From: JAKPNF01 sp031556275
Lineage (GTDB): Bacteria; Verrucomicrobiota; Verrucomicrobiia; Opitutales; JAKPNF01
Assembly (NCBI GenBank): GCA_031556275.1
Contig: JAVBTG010000078.1
Coordinates: 1-15,987 of the forward strand
DNA: 15,987 nt
Direction: 5' to 3'
Program-made: the position numbers and the translations under genes
Notes under the pieces: generated by a model
Databases searched by the model: none
Told to the model about the DNA's origin: nothing
What the model saw: only the letters and a program-made list of their open reading frames with translations
Part shown: positions 7,479 through 15,346 of the stretch, one piece after another
Position numbering within the stretch: position 1 is the stretch's first letter
Layout: every line of letters begins with the position of its first letter

Positions 7479-9820
7479 ACGCGCGCAGAAAAAACCGTCT
7501 CCTTTGGCTGCTGCTGGCATGCGCCGTCGGCACGGCGTGCGCTTTCGACGCGAGCGAGGCCGCGCGTCTGGCGGGCCTCGACGCTTTCGCGCGGCAACAG
7601 CGCATGCTGCAACACGTGGCGGACGCCGCGCCGGGCAAGCTGCCCGCCCTCTTTACCAAAGCCCAAGCGGCCCCCGCGCCCGTGGCGGAAGAATTCAGCC
7701 TGCATATACTGCGCCGCTGGGGAAGCATCGCCCATGAGGCCGCGTTGGCCGAATGCCTGAAAATCACCGACATCGCCCGCAAACGCGCCTGTCTGGAAAT
7801 TCTTGGAAAAGCGTGGGCGCAAAAAGACCCCGAGGCCGCCATCGCCCAAGCTCTTTTGCAACCGCCCGGCCCCGTCGCGACGGCGCTGTTTGCCGGTATT
7901 TTTGAAACGCTGGCCCAACAAGACCCCGCACAAGCCTATGAACGCCTGCAGCGAACAATGGCGGGGCATCCGCTGCTGTTTTATCCCTATCTGGCACCCT
8001 ACGGGCGCGTGATGCGCCTGTGGTGCATGCGCGATCCCGACGCCGCGCTCGCGGCAGTCCTGTGGGCGCAGAAAAACACCCACGCCTACGCGGATCTGGA
8101 TATACCGGTGGACCAATGGTTACGCGAAAACCCCGCGATCCTGTTGGAGCAGCTGGCCCGCGCCGACGCCGACACGCACGTGGCGCTGCTGACGGCGGCC
8201 TGCCAAAGCAAAAGCGTAAACTTCCCTCAAGCCCCCGAGTTGTTGGCAGCGGCCCGCCGAAACTCCGCTTCCTACCTTGCGGGATGCCTGTTCACCCATT
8301 TGGGCAAGCGCGACGCCCCGCGCGCGTGGCAACTGGCCGTCGCCCTGCCGCAAACGCAGGGCAAAAAAGAGGCGCTGCAATCCGTGCTGGCTGCGTGGAT
8401 GCCGCACGACAAAGCCGCCGCCACGGCGGCCCTTGAGGCGCTCACGCCGGACGTCCTACCGCAACGGCTCATCGACGAATTATATAAACAGTTTGAAACG
8501 CCCCAATCCACGGACATGCTTTTGGCGCGGCTCAGCCAACTTTCCAACGAATCCGACATCAAGTGGGCCGTCGAACGCTATCTGGACAACAAGGGCGACC
8601 TCGCCGACCTGACGCGAAAAATTCCCGAACTGTGGCGGCGAAAAATCATATTAGAAACCGCCGCGTGGCATTTTGAACACCGCGACAATTCCCCCGCGCG
8701 CGCGACGGCGCTGCTGGAGGGCATCCTGACGCTGCCGCACGGCTACCAACGCTCCAACTTGCTGGGGCGCGCCCTCGCAAAACAGGACGCCGAGCAAATG
8801 ATCGCTTGGGCCAACGAACATCTTTCGGGACAAGAGCACGACGACATCTTCAGGCAGGCGCTCGGCGGAAGCGACAATATCCTGTCCGCAAAGCTGACGC
8901 CGGATTTATTCGCCCAATTGCCGGAAAGCCGCCTGAAGGCGGACCTCATCGCCTCGCTGGCGCGCATCCTTGCCGACGACGATCCCGCAAACGCGCTGCG
9001 CTGGCTCGGCGAACTGCCCCCCGGCCCCAAGCGCAACGCCGCCTATGTGGAAGTGCTGGCCCAAGTTTCCAAGCGCGACAAAACAAAAGTGCCCGCGCTT
9101 GCGATAGCAATGGCGAAAACGCTGCCGGGTTTGCAGGCCCAAGACGCGCGCCGCTTCGTGCAAATTTTCGCCGAAGCTTCGCCCGAAAAATCTTTCGAAT
9201 GGGCCCAGAGTCTGTCGGATAAAAAAGAGCGCGAACACGCCATGAACGAGGTCGTGCGATGCTGGCCTCGCGGTGACAAACGCGGGCTTATCGAGCGAGT
9301 GGAGGCACTGGAAAGCGACCCCGAGCGCCAGCTTTCCGAGACCAGCCTGTATATCATTTCTATCAACTGGACCGACAACGCGCCGCAAGACCTCACCACA
9401 TGGATTGACGCCCAGAAAAACTCCCGCATCGCCGTGTTGCTGACTCCCTATCTGGCCCTCAACTGGCCCAACCGCGACCCCGTCGCGGCCACGCGCTGGC
9501 TGTCGGAGCTGCCGGAAGGCGACGTGCGCACCACCGCCATTGTGTGCGCCGCCAGTAGCGGCCACAGCCGCATCGCCCCCGAAGTGCTTTTCGAATGGGT
9601 ATTCACCCTGCCCGCCGACGTTCCGTTGAAAAACGACCCCTTCAATGCAAAACGAATTGGCGCGCTGCGCGCCCTGTTTAAACGCCTGCATGCGACATCT
9701 TTCGAATCCGTAGAGCAATACCTCGCCCGCCCCGAAATTTCCGCGGAGGAACTTAAAGAACTGCGCGCGTTGGAATACCTAAAAACACCACCGCCTCCGC
9801 CCAAGCCGGAAATCCTTTGA
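7475..9820 (+). CDS. B1: exported helical-repeat protein, second gene of ABAB array
   Basis: The 781-residue product's function is unknown. It starts at ATG 7475, which overlaps the A1 stop as ATGA, so translation is probably coupled. The N-terminus (MNARRKNRLLWLLLACAVGT) is a signal peptide. Cleavage after ACA, giving mature FDAS, looks better than lipidation at the nearby Cys, since that lipobox (GTAC) is poor. The body is built of 'WA..DP.AA' repeats, for example AWAQKDPEAA (113-122) and RLWCMRDPDAALAAVLWAQK. These align with B2 (14 of 25 positions identical in one block I compared by hand) better than with A1 or A2. The C-terminus ends in a Pro-rich tail (TPPPPPKPEIL) absent from B2. It is predicted to be a soluble periplasmic alpha-solenoid and a possible partner of anchored A1; that pairing is inferred from gene order only. 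Confidence 0.85.
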   Translation: MNARRKNRLLWLLLACAVGTACAFDASEAARLAGLDAFARQQRMLQHVADAAPGKLPALFTKAQAAPAPVAEEFSLHILRRWGSIAHEAALAECLKITDIARKRACLEILGKAWAQKDPEAAIAQALLQPPGPVATALFAGIFETLAQQDPAQAYERLQRTMAGHPLLFYPYLAPYGRVMRLWCMRDPDAALAAVLWAQKNTHAYADLDIPVDQWLRENPAILLEQLARADADTHVALLTAACQSKSVNFPQAPELLAAARRNSASYLAGCLFTHLGKRDAPRAWQLAVALPQTQGKKEALQSVLAAWMPHDKAAATAALEALTPDVLPQRLIDELYKQFETPQSTDMLLARLSQLSNESDIKWAVERYLDNKGDLADLTRKIPELWRRKIILETAAWHFEHRDNSPARATALLEGILTLPHGYQRSNLLGRALAKQDAEQMIAWANEHLSGQEHDDIFRQALGGSDNILSAKLTPDLFAQLPESRLKADLIASLARILADDDPANALRWLGELPPGPKRNAAYVEVLAQVSKRDKTKVPALAIAMAKTLPGLQAQDARRFVQIFAEASPEKSFEWAQSLSDKKEREHAMNEVVRCWPRGDKRGLIERVEALESDPERQLSETSLYIISINWTDNAPQDLTTWIDAQKNSRIAVLLTPYLALNWPNRDPVAATRWLSELPEGDVRTTAIVCAASSGHSRIAPEVLFEWVFTLPADVPLKNDPFNAKRIGALRALFKRLHATSFESVEQYLARPEISAEELKELRALEYLKTPPPPPKPEIL

Positions 9821-12267
9821 TTCAGAAAATACACCTCATCCGCTCGGCCTGTCTGATCGCCACTGCCCTCACCGTGGCAGCGGGCGCGCTGTGGCATTTT
9901 TTCGGCGCAGACATTCAGGGAGCCGCCGTTCCATTCCGCCTGCCTGACGGCCGCATGGACTACGCGGGATTTTTCAAAAAAAAGCTCCCGCCTTTGGATA
10001 AACTCGCCCAGCAAAATTTTCTATACGCATGGGTCGCCAAGCAGCCATCAAGCGAGCTTGAGGAAATCTTTCGCCAAACCGCCCTCATCCCGCCTCCCCT
10101 GCGCCTGACCGTGCGCGAGCCGCTCGTTCTCAAATGGGCCGACACCGACCCGCAGCAGGCATGGCGTTTCCTGCGGACCGAACCCCCCATCGACCTCTCC
10201 ACGGCGACCACCTTCATCGAGGCATGGGGCCAGGCCGACGTGGAATCGGCATGGAAAACGCTCGAAACCGACGCGGGACCGGGAATATTGCCCGACATTC
10301 TTCCGCGCACGCTCACGCGCGTGTACGGCTATGCCCACCCCAAGGAAGCCGCCGAGCGTTCGCTAAACTCTCCCAAAAGCGAGTTGCGCGACGCCATCAA
10401 TTCCGCGATGGACGTCTGGGGCGACACCGACCCTAGAGCCGCCATGGAGTTCGGGCTGAAAAACCGAAAAATCAAACAGATGCGCAGCATGTTCGTCAAC
10501 TGGATCCTGCGCGACATCGATACGGCCTGCGCCGGGCTGGAAGAGATGCCCGCCAAAGACCGCGACACCTTGGTGGACTACCTGTTCGAGCAGGAATACT
10601 TCGTCTGCGGCGATCCCGAAACCGCCCTGGCCTTCGCCGACCGTTTCCCTGCAAGCACTCCTGACGCCCGCATCAAACGCCTGCGCCCACTGTTCGAAAA
10701 GCTCGCCCGCGTCCGCACCGACGAAATCTTCCGCCGCCTCGCCGCCATCGACAACGCGCCCGTCCGCCAAGAACTTACCGGGTTCACCATTAACGCCCTT
10801 GCCCGTGTGGACGCCACTCAGGCGTTTGCCCGCTTCATGGCCACGTTGGCCACTTTCGGCGAGGAACACAGGGAATCTCTTTTAAAGCAATGCATGCCCC
10901 GTCTGGCCGAGAATGCACCGTTGCAAGTCATTGCCTTCCTTCAGGAATACCCCGAACCGCGCGACTATTCAAGAGGGTGGCTAAACAACGCCTTGGGCGG
11001 TCTGGAACCTCGGGAATACGAGGAGGCCTTCCGACTGATATCTGCCCCTTCAATGGAAAAATCCCTTTCCAAAATTTACAACTCGGATTTCTTCATCAAT
11101 TTCTACAACGAGCACCCCGCCCGGATGAAGCAATGGCTCACGGGCATGCGGAACAAGGACGCCGCCGGCCACATCTCATGGCTGTTGGTGGACTCGGCGC
11201 TCGAGAAAAACCCACGCACGGCCATTGCGCTTCTCGACGAGTTTTCGGGCGTCTGCCGCATCCCCGAAAACCAAGTCCCCACCTTCAAAGCCAACGTGGA
11301 AGACGCTCAATACGTGCTGGAATGGGCGCAAAAAAATCTGTCCGGCCAAAAACAGTCCAACTGGACCGAAGCCATCATATCCTGCGTGGCACGCCAAGAC
11401 GCCGCGCTCGCCTTCAAGTTGGTGGAAGCGATGCCGGACGGCCAAACCAAGGACTCATCTTTTGTCTCGGCCGTAAAAGAAGCCTCCAAGGAATCCCCCT
11501 TGGAAACAATCACATGGCTCGGCCAATTACCCCCGGGCGACGAAATAGCACAGGCCGTTCATTCCGTTTTTGAGGAATGGAGTAGAGTGGACGAGGTATC
11601 CGCATTGCAATCCTTGAAGCGGCCTGAAATTTTCGAACTGCTGATTTCCGGAAAGGGCGAAAACGCCCATCTCAACCTGCCCTGGCGCTTCCAGGACTCG
11701 CAGGCACTCCTGCAGTTGTCCGGAGAACTACCGCCGGAGTACGGCGCCCTTTTGATAAAACGCTCCTGCTGGATCATGGCGCAAACGGAAAACAACCCCG
11801 CCGGAGCGATACAACTGGCCGAGAACCATCTCGGCGAAGCCGCCAAAAACACCATCCTGAGCATCCACCAACAATGGAGCACGCAAGACCCGCTGGCGGC
11901 CATGCAGTGGCTCTGCTCGCAGGAGTCATTCCCGTCGGACTCCCACTCCACCAACTATCTTTACAGTGAAAACATGAGCAATTGGGTGAAGATCGACCCG
12001 GAACACGCCAGCACATGGCTCAACAGCCAACCCGCGGGCGAGGTGAAAGACCAGTTAATCCAAGGATTGGTCAACACCGAAAAAGAATACGACACCGCAG
12101 CGGCCTTTGAATGGGCGCTCCAAATTTCATCCGCCCCACAACGCGCAAGCATGGTCAACTCGGTCATTTCCACATGGAAAAAATTCGACCCGCAAGCCGC
12201 GCAGGCGGCGCAGGCGCACTGGGAGCAGACGCAACAACAATCCGCGACGGGAGACGGCGCGCAATGA
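9817..12267 (+). CDS. A2: membrane-anchored helical-repeat protein, paralogue of A1
   Basis: The 816-residue product is a paralogue of A1. The start is TTG 9817, overlapping the B1 stop as TTGA. From this TTG, LPDG (42-45), YAGFF (49-53), EIFRQT (83-88), DP (111-112) and Trp116 fall at exactly the same residue numbers as in A1, which supports the non-ATG start. In one block (DVWGDTDPRAAM... starting at residue 199) I count 21 of 46 identities with A1. Unlike A1 it has no lipobox Cys. The hydrophobic stretch about 10-30 (SACLIATALTVAAGALWHFF) would act as a signal anchor or a cleaved signal. The body is 'WA..DP.AA..W' repeats and ends with a Gln/Ala-rich tail. FEWALQIS recurs at 764-771. It is an envelope-located alpha-solenoid of unknown function. 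Its stop overlaps the B2 ATG by 4 nt. Confidence 0.85.
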   Translation: MIQKIHLIRSACLIATALTVAAGALWHFFGADIQGAAVPFRLPDGRMDYAGFFKKKLPPLDKLAQQNFLYAWVAKQPSSELEEIFRQTALIPPPLRLTVREPLVLKWADTDPQQAWRFLRTEPPIDLSTATTFIEAWGQADVESAWKTLETDAGPGILPDILPRTLTRVYGYAHPKEAAERSLNSPKSELRDAINSAMDVWGDTDPRAAMEFGLKNRKIKQMRSMFVNWILRDIDTACAGLEEMPAKDRDTLVDYLFEQEYFVCGDPETALAFADRFPASTPDARIKRLRPLFEKLARVRTDEIFRRLAAIDNAPVRQELTGFTINALARVDATQAFARFMATLATFGEEHRESLLKQCMPRLAENAPLQVIAFLQEYPEPRDYSRGWLNNALGGLEPREYEEAFRLISAPSMEKSLSKIYNSDFFINFYNEHPARMKQWLTGMRNKDAAGHISWLLVDSALEKNPRTAIALLDEFSGVCRIPENQVPTFKANVEDAQYVLEWAQKNLSGQKQSNWTEAIISCVARQDAALAFKLVEAMPDGQTKDSSFVSAVKEASKESPLETITWLGQLPPGDEIAQAVHSVFEEWSRVDEVSALQSLKRPEIFELLISGKGENAHLNLPWRFQDSQALLQLSGELPPEYGALLIKRSCWIMAQTENNPAGAIQLAENHLGEAAKNTILSIHQQWSTQDPLAAMQWLCSQESFPSDSHSTNYLYSENMSNWVKIDPEHASTWLNSQPAGEVKDQLIQGLVNTEKEYDTAAAFEWALQISSAPQRASMVNSVISTWKKFDPQAAQAAQAHWEQTQQQSATGDGAQ

Positions 12268-14588
12268 ATCATCGCCGCTTAAAAATCCACTTTCCTTTGT
12301 TGCTCGCCGCGGCGTTACTCTCTCCCGTCGGCTTGGGCGCGGATACGCCCTCCATTGCCTCGTTAAGCGCCATCCCCTCAGCCTTCGAACGCCAGCAACA
12401 CATGATGTCGCTGGCCAGGCAGGCGAATGCGAGATCATTGTCGGAGCTTTTCCAAAAAGCGCAAGAACTGCCTATGCCCCTGCGTCGCGACGCGAGCCTT
12501 CGCCTGTTGGAGCGCTGGGTTCCCATCGCCCCCAAAGCGGCGGCGCGCGCCTGCATGGAAACGGGCACCGTCAACCTCAGGCAAATTTACCTGGAACATT
12601 GCGGCAATCTATGGGGAAACGCCGATCCCAAGGCGGCCTTGGCCTTCGCCCAAACCATGCCGCCCGGCCCGCTCTCGCGCAACTTTCTCATAGGCCTGTT
12701 CGGAGGCTACGCCGAAAAAGACCCACCGGCGGCCTACGCGCTTCTCCAACAGTTTAACGCGGACCATCCATCCTATTATTATGGGACTCCTATTCTGACC
12801 CGCATCGTGCGCGCGTGGTGCCTGAGCGACCCCCAAGCCGCGCTCAGGCAGGTGCTTTGGGCCGGTAAGCACCTACGCCACACTTCCGGCCTGTATTCCG
12901 TCGTGGATGAATGGATCAAGGAAGATTTCCCATCATTGGAACGCGCCCTTCGCCAATGCGACGCCGAGCAGCGATCGCGCCTGTCCGCCGCCATTTACAA
13001 CAACGATAATATCCAGTTTTCACACCTGCCATTTTTGCTTCGCCTCTTGGCGCAAGGGGAGAATGAACGCGTCAACACGCCCTACAGGGCTGGTGAAATT
13101 TTCCGCACGCTAGCGGGGAAAGACCCCGCCCGCGCATGGAACGAGGCAACGGCGCTGAAAAACCGCGCCTGGCGCGCCCAGGCCATCCGAGCCACGCTGA
13201 CCAAATGGATGGAGCAGGATGAAAAAACGGCCTCCGAAACCCTCATGGCACTGGAGGACGAGGGCATCCGAGACGGCGCCATCGCTGACCTGTGCCAAAG
13301 CTTTTCCTCGAAGAAAAAATACGACGCTTTCTTAAAATGGCTCCCGCTCATCGTCGGCAAAAGAAACATGGACAACGCCATCACCCAATACATCAGGGAT
13401 GGCGGCGATCCGGCCCGCCTATTGGACGCCATCCCGGGAGGCAACGGTCGCGACCGCCTCTTGCAGTCCACGCTGCAATACGCATGGAATCTCCCAAAAA
13501 CAAAGGACGCCCGCGAAAAATTCCGGACATGGCTGTTGGAGCTTCCCCCCGGGAAAAAGCGGGCGGAAATGATCGGCGCGCTTTCGACCGAAAAGGATTT
13601 TCGCGGATTCTCCGAAAATGTCGATTGGATTCTGGGGCATTTGACGCCCATGGAACAGGATTACGCGCTCCGGCGTATGTGGGATATGCAGGAACAAACA
13701 GGCAAGGCGAACCTCAATTTCTTTGAGAAACTACCCGAAGGCCATCTGAAGGACGATCTCATCGGCCGCACCGCCGCGGCCCTGGCCGAAAAAGACCCCG
13801 CAGGAGCCGTCCAATGGCTCAATAGCCTACAGCCCAGCGCCAAGCAAATTCAAGCCTACGGAGAAATGTTGAATGTGCTGTCCCATACGCAGCCAAAGGC
13901 CGCGCTGGAACTATTGGGCATGCTCCCGGAGGAGCATCTGCCGGAACGCTGGCAGCTCCAAAGCCTCACAAACAACCTCGCCTGCGAAGACCGGCAGGCG
14001 GTGCTCGACTGGAGCCTTTCTTTGCAAAACCCGGAAAGCAGGGCAATGGCGCTGGAAGGCGTGCTATCCCAATGGGCCAAAACCGACGCGCCGGCCGCTT
14101 TTGCGTTTCTAGAGGCATTGAATAAAGACCAGCAAAAAGGCAACCTGATAACATCGTCCAACATGGCCTACGCATGGGCGCAAAGCGACCCGAAGGCCAT
14201 GTCTCAATGGATTGACAGTCGAACCGACTCGATAACCGCCTGCCAATCCGTTGGCCCGTTGATCGACACTTGGCTCAGACTCGACCCGATGACGGCCACA
14301 CAATGGATGACCACGCTCCCGCAAAACGAGGCCCGCTGGAGCGCAATCGAGGCGCTCGCACGCAGCCAAGAATCCACAAAATCGCCGGATGCTGTTTTCG
14401 AATGGATAGCCAGCGTGCCGCAATCGCAGCAAACCAAGCTTGGTTTCACCGTCACTCAGGCCGATTTTCTGCAATCATTTCTCTATCAAGTAAAGCAGTC
14501 AAACCCCCAAGCCGCCCAGTCCTACCTCGACCGATCCAACGTCACCCCCCAAGAGCGCGAAAATCTGCAAAAAATGCTGGATCGATAA
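12264..14588 (+). CDS. B2: exported helical-repeat protein, paralogue of B1
   Basis: The 774-residue product is a paralogue of B1. ATG 12264 overlaps the A2 stop as ATGA. The frame is open upstream to about 12111, but that extension lies wholly inside A2 and would bury the signal peptide. From ATG 12264 the product starts MNHRRLKIHFPLLLAAALLS and has a likely signal peptidase I site after GLGA (residue 26). LWGNADPKAALAF (116-128) matches AWAQKDPEAAIAQ in B1 with a shift of three residues. TRIVRAWCLSDPQAALRQVL matches the equivalent B1 block. The repeat units carry the same 'W..DP.A..W....P' core to the end. It lacks the B1 Pro-rich tail. No enzymatic motif is visible. It is predicted periplasmic. 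No strong terminator follows; purQ starts 68 bp downstream. Confidence 0.85.
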   Translation: MNHRRLKIHFPLLLAAALLSPVGLGADTPSIASLSAIPSAFERQQHMMSLARQANARSLSELFQKAQELPMPLRRDASLRLLERWVPIAPKAAARACMETGTVNLRQIYLEHCGNLWGNADPKAALAFAQTMPPGPLSRNFLIGLFGGYAEKDPPAAYALLQQFNADHPSYYYGTPILTRIVRAWCLSDPQAALRQVLWAGKHLRHTSGLYSVVDEWIKEDFPSLERALRQCDAEQRSRLSAAIYNNDNIQFSHLPFLLRLLAQGENERVNTPYRAGEIFRTLAGKDPARAWNEATALKNRAWRAQAIRATLTKWMEQDEKTASETLMALEDEGIRDGAIADLCQSFSSKKKYDAFLKWLPLIVGKRNMDNAITQYIRDGGDPARLLDAIPGGNGRDRLLQSTLQYAWNLPKTKDAREKFRTWLLELPPGKKRAEMIGALSTEKDFRGFSENVDWILGHLTPMEQDYALRRMWDMQEQTGKANLNFFEKLPEGHLKDDLIGRTAAALAEKDPAGAVQWLNSLQPSAKQIQAYGEMLNVLSHTQPKAALELLGMLPEEHLPERWQLQSLTNNLACEDRQAVLDWSLSLQNPESRAMALEGVLSQWAKTDAPAAFAFLEALNKDQQKGNLITSSNMAYAWAQSDPKAMSQWIDSRTDSITACQSVGPLIDTWLRLDPMTATQWMTTLPQNEARWSAIEALARSQESTKSPDAVFEWIASVPQSQQTKLGFTVTQADFLQSFLYQVKQSNPQAAQSYLDRSNVTPQERENLQKMLDR

Positions 14589-14604
14589 CCGCAAAACGCC
14601 ATTA

Positions 14605-14636
14605 GGGGCGGCAAAGCTTTGACAGCCCCGAAGGGG
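14605..14636. repeat. GGGGC / GCCCC / GGGG elements overlapping the purQ promoter
   Basis: GGGGC at 14605-14609 is the inverted repeat of GCCCC at 14625-14629, flanking the -35 box. The same CCCC (14626-14629) also forms a tight palindrome with GGGG at 14633-14636 (CCCC-GAA-GGGG), inside the 16-bp promoter spacer. It could be an operator or only GC-rich chance. No known purine regulator site is recognised. Confidence 0.35.
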
Positions 14637-14646
14637 AGCCTATAAA
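14619..14646 (+). promoter_or_regulatory. Sigma70-like promoter of purQ-purL
   Basis: A consensus -35 TTGACA (14619-14624) and -10 TATAAA (14641-14646, five of six matches to TATAAT) are separated by 16 bp. It is the best promoter match in the window. Transcription would be expected to start at about 14652-14656, just before the purQ ATG at 14657, leaving almost no 5' untranslated region. Confidence 0.7.
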
Positions 14647-14656
14647 CTGGTCGGAT

Positions 14657-15319
14657 ATGCACGTAGCGGTCATCCAATTCCCGGGTTCCAACTGCGACGC
14701 CGACGCCTACCACGCGTTCGCCTCGGTCCTAAAAACGCCCGCCAAACTCGTTTGGCACAAAGACACAACGCTGGGCGACCCCGGCGCCGTCATCATCCCG
14801 GGCGGCTTCTCGTTCGGCGACTATCTGCGCTGCGGGGCCATCGCGCATTTCTCCCCCGCCATGCAAGCCGTCAAGGAATTCGCGGCCAACGGGGGGCTTG
14901 TGATGGGCATTTGCAACGGCTTCCAGATCCTCTGCGAAAGCGAGTTGCTGCCGGGCGCCCTCATCCGCAACAACTGCCTCGAATTCCGCTGTCAGGAGCA
15001 GCTCCTCAACGTCGAGGACTCGACCGACCAGTTCAACACCGGCAAGCTCGGCAGGCAGGTCAATATCCCCATCGCCCACGGCGAGGGCAACTACCGCATC
15101 GACGACGCGGGGTTGGCCGAGCTGGAAAAGAACAAACAGATCCTTTTCCGCTATGTCGGCAATCCCAACGGCTCGCTCAACGACATCGCGGGCATCCGCA
15201 ACCAGCGCGGCAACGTTTTCGGCATGATGCCGCACCCCGAGCGCGCGATGGAGTCCTTCCACCCCTCACAGGACGGCATAAAAATCCTCAACGCCCTGCT
15301 CGCCAGCAAGCCCCTGTAA
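14657..15319 (+). CDS. purQ: Phosphoribosylformylglycinamidine synthase, glutaminase subunit PurQ
   Basis: The 220-residue class I glutamine amidotransferase releases ammonia from glutamine for FGAM synthase (fourth step of de novo purine synthesis) and works in the cytosol with PurL and, in related systems, PurS. The sequence matches bacterial PurQ from the first residues (MHVAVIQFPGSNCD), which fixes the start. It has the oxyanion region PGGFSFGDYLRCGAIA, the nucleophile Cys86 in GICNGFQIL, and His193 and Glu195 of the triad in MMPHPERAM. Its length is normal for the stand-alone subunit. No Shine-Dalgarno precedes the ATG. Instead a strong promoter ends 10 nt upstream, suggesting a leaderless message. 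purL follows after 27 bp. No purS is seen next to it in the window. Confidence 0.97.
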   Translation: MHVAVIQFPGSNCDADAYHAFASVLKTPAKLVWHKDTTLGDPGAVIIPGGFSFGDYLRCGAIAHFSPAMQAVKEFAANGGLVMGICNGFQILCESELLPGALIRNNCLEFRCQEQLLNVEDSTDQFNTGKLGRQVNIPIAHGEGNYRIDDAGLAELEKNKQILFRYVGNPNGSLNDIAGIRNQRGNVFGMMPHPERAMESFHPSQDGIKILNALLASKPL

Positions 15320-15346
15320 CGCACCTCTTTTTTAGAAAGCAATAAA

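Larger units (their letters stand above)
5025..14588 (+). repeat. Tandem duplication of a two-gene cassette (A1-B1 / A2-B2)
   Basis: Unit one is 5025-9820 and unit two is 9817-14588, about 4.8 kb each. Proteins match in the order A-B-A-B, with the same sizes (817/816 and 781/774 residues) and the same 4-nt stop/start overlaps. The similarity is at protein level. The DNA has diverged so far that I see no long identical stretch, so the duplication is old and not a recent or assembly-derived repeat. Confidence 0.8.

Noticed and set aside
8906..9718. A 270-codon open frame on the minus strand opposite B1
   Set aside because: Its composition (Arg/Gly/His/Gln-rich) is typical of antisense frames in GC-rich DNA. 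B1 is supported by its paralogue B2 over the same region.
9976..9984. A AAA AAG slippery run in A2 (codons about 54-56) with a -1 frame stop soon after, as in dnaX
   Set aside because: No upstream Shine-Dalgarno-like stimulator or clear downstream hairpin was found, and A-runs in Lys codons are common in this window. The A1 paralogue lacks the run.
12111..12263. Longer N-terminus for B2 starting inside A2
   Set aside because: It would bury the signal peptide, and the ATGA overlap at 12264 matches the A1-B1 junction.
14597..14610. CGCC/GGCG hairpin after B2 as a terminator
   Set aside because: The stem is only 4 bp and no T-run follows, so it is not a convincing intrinsic terminator.
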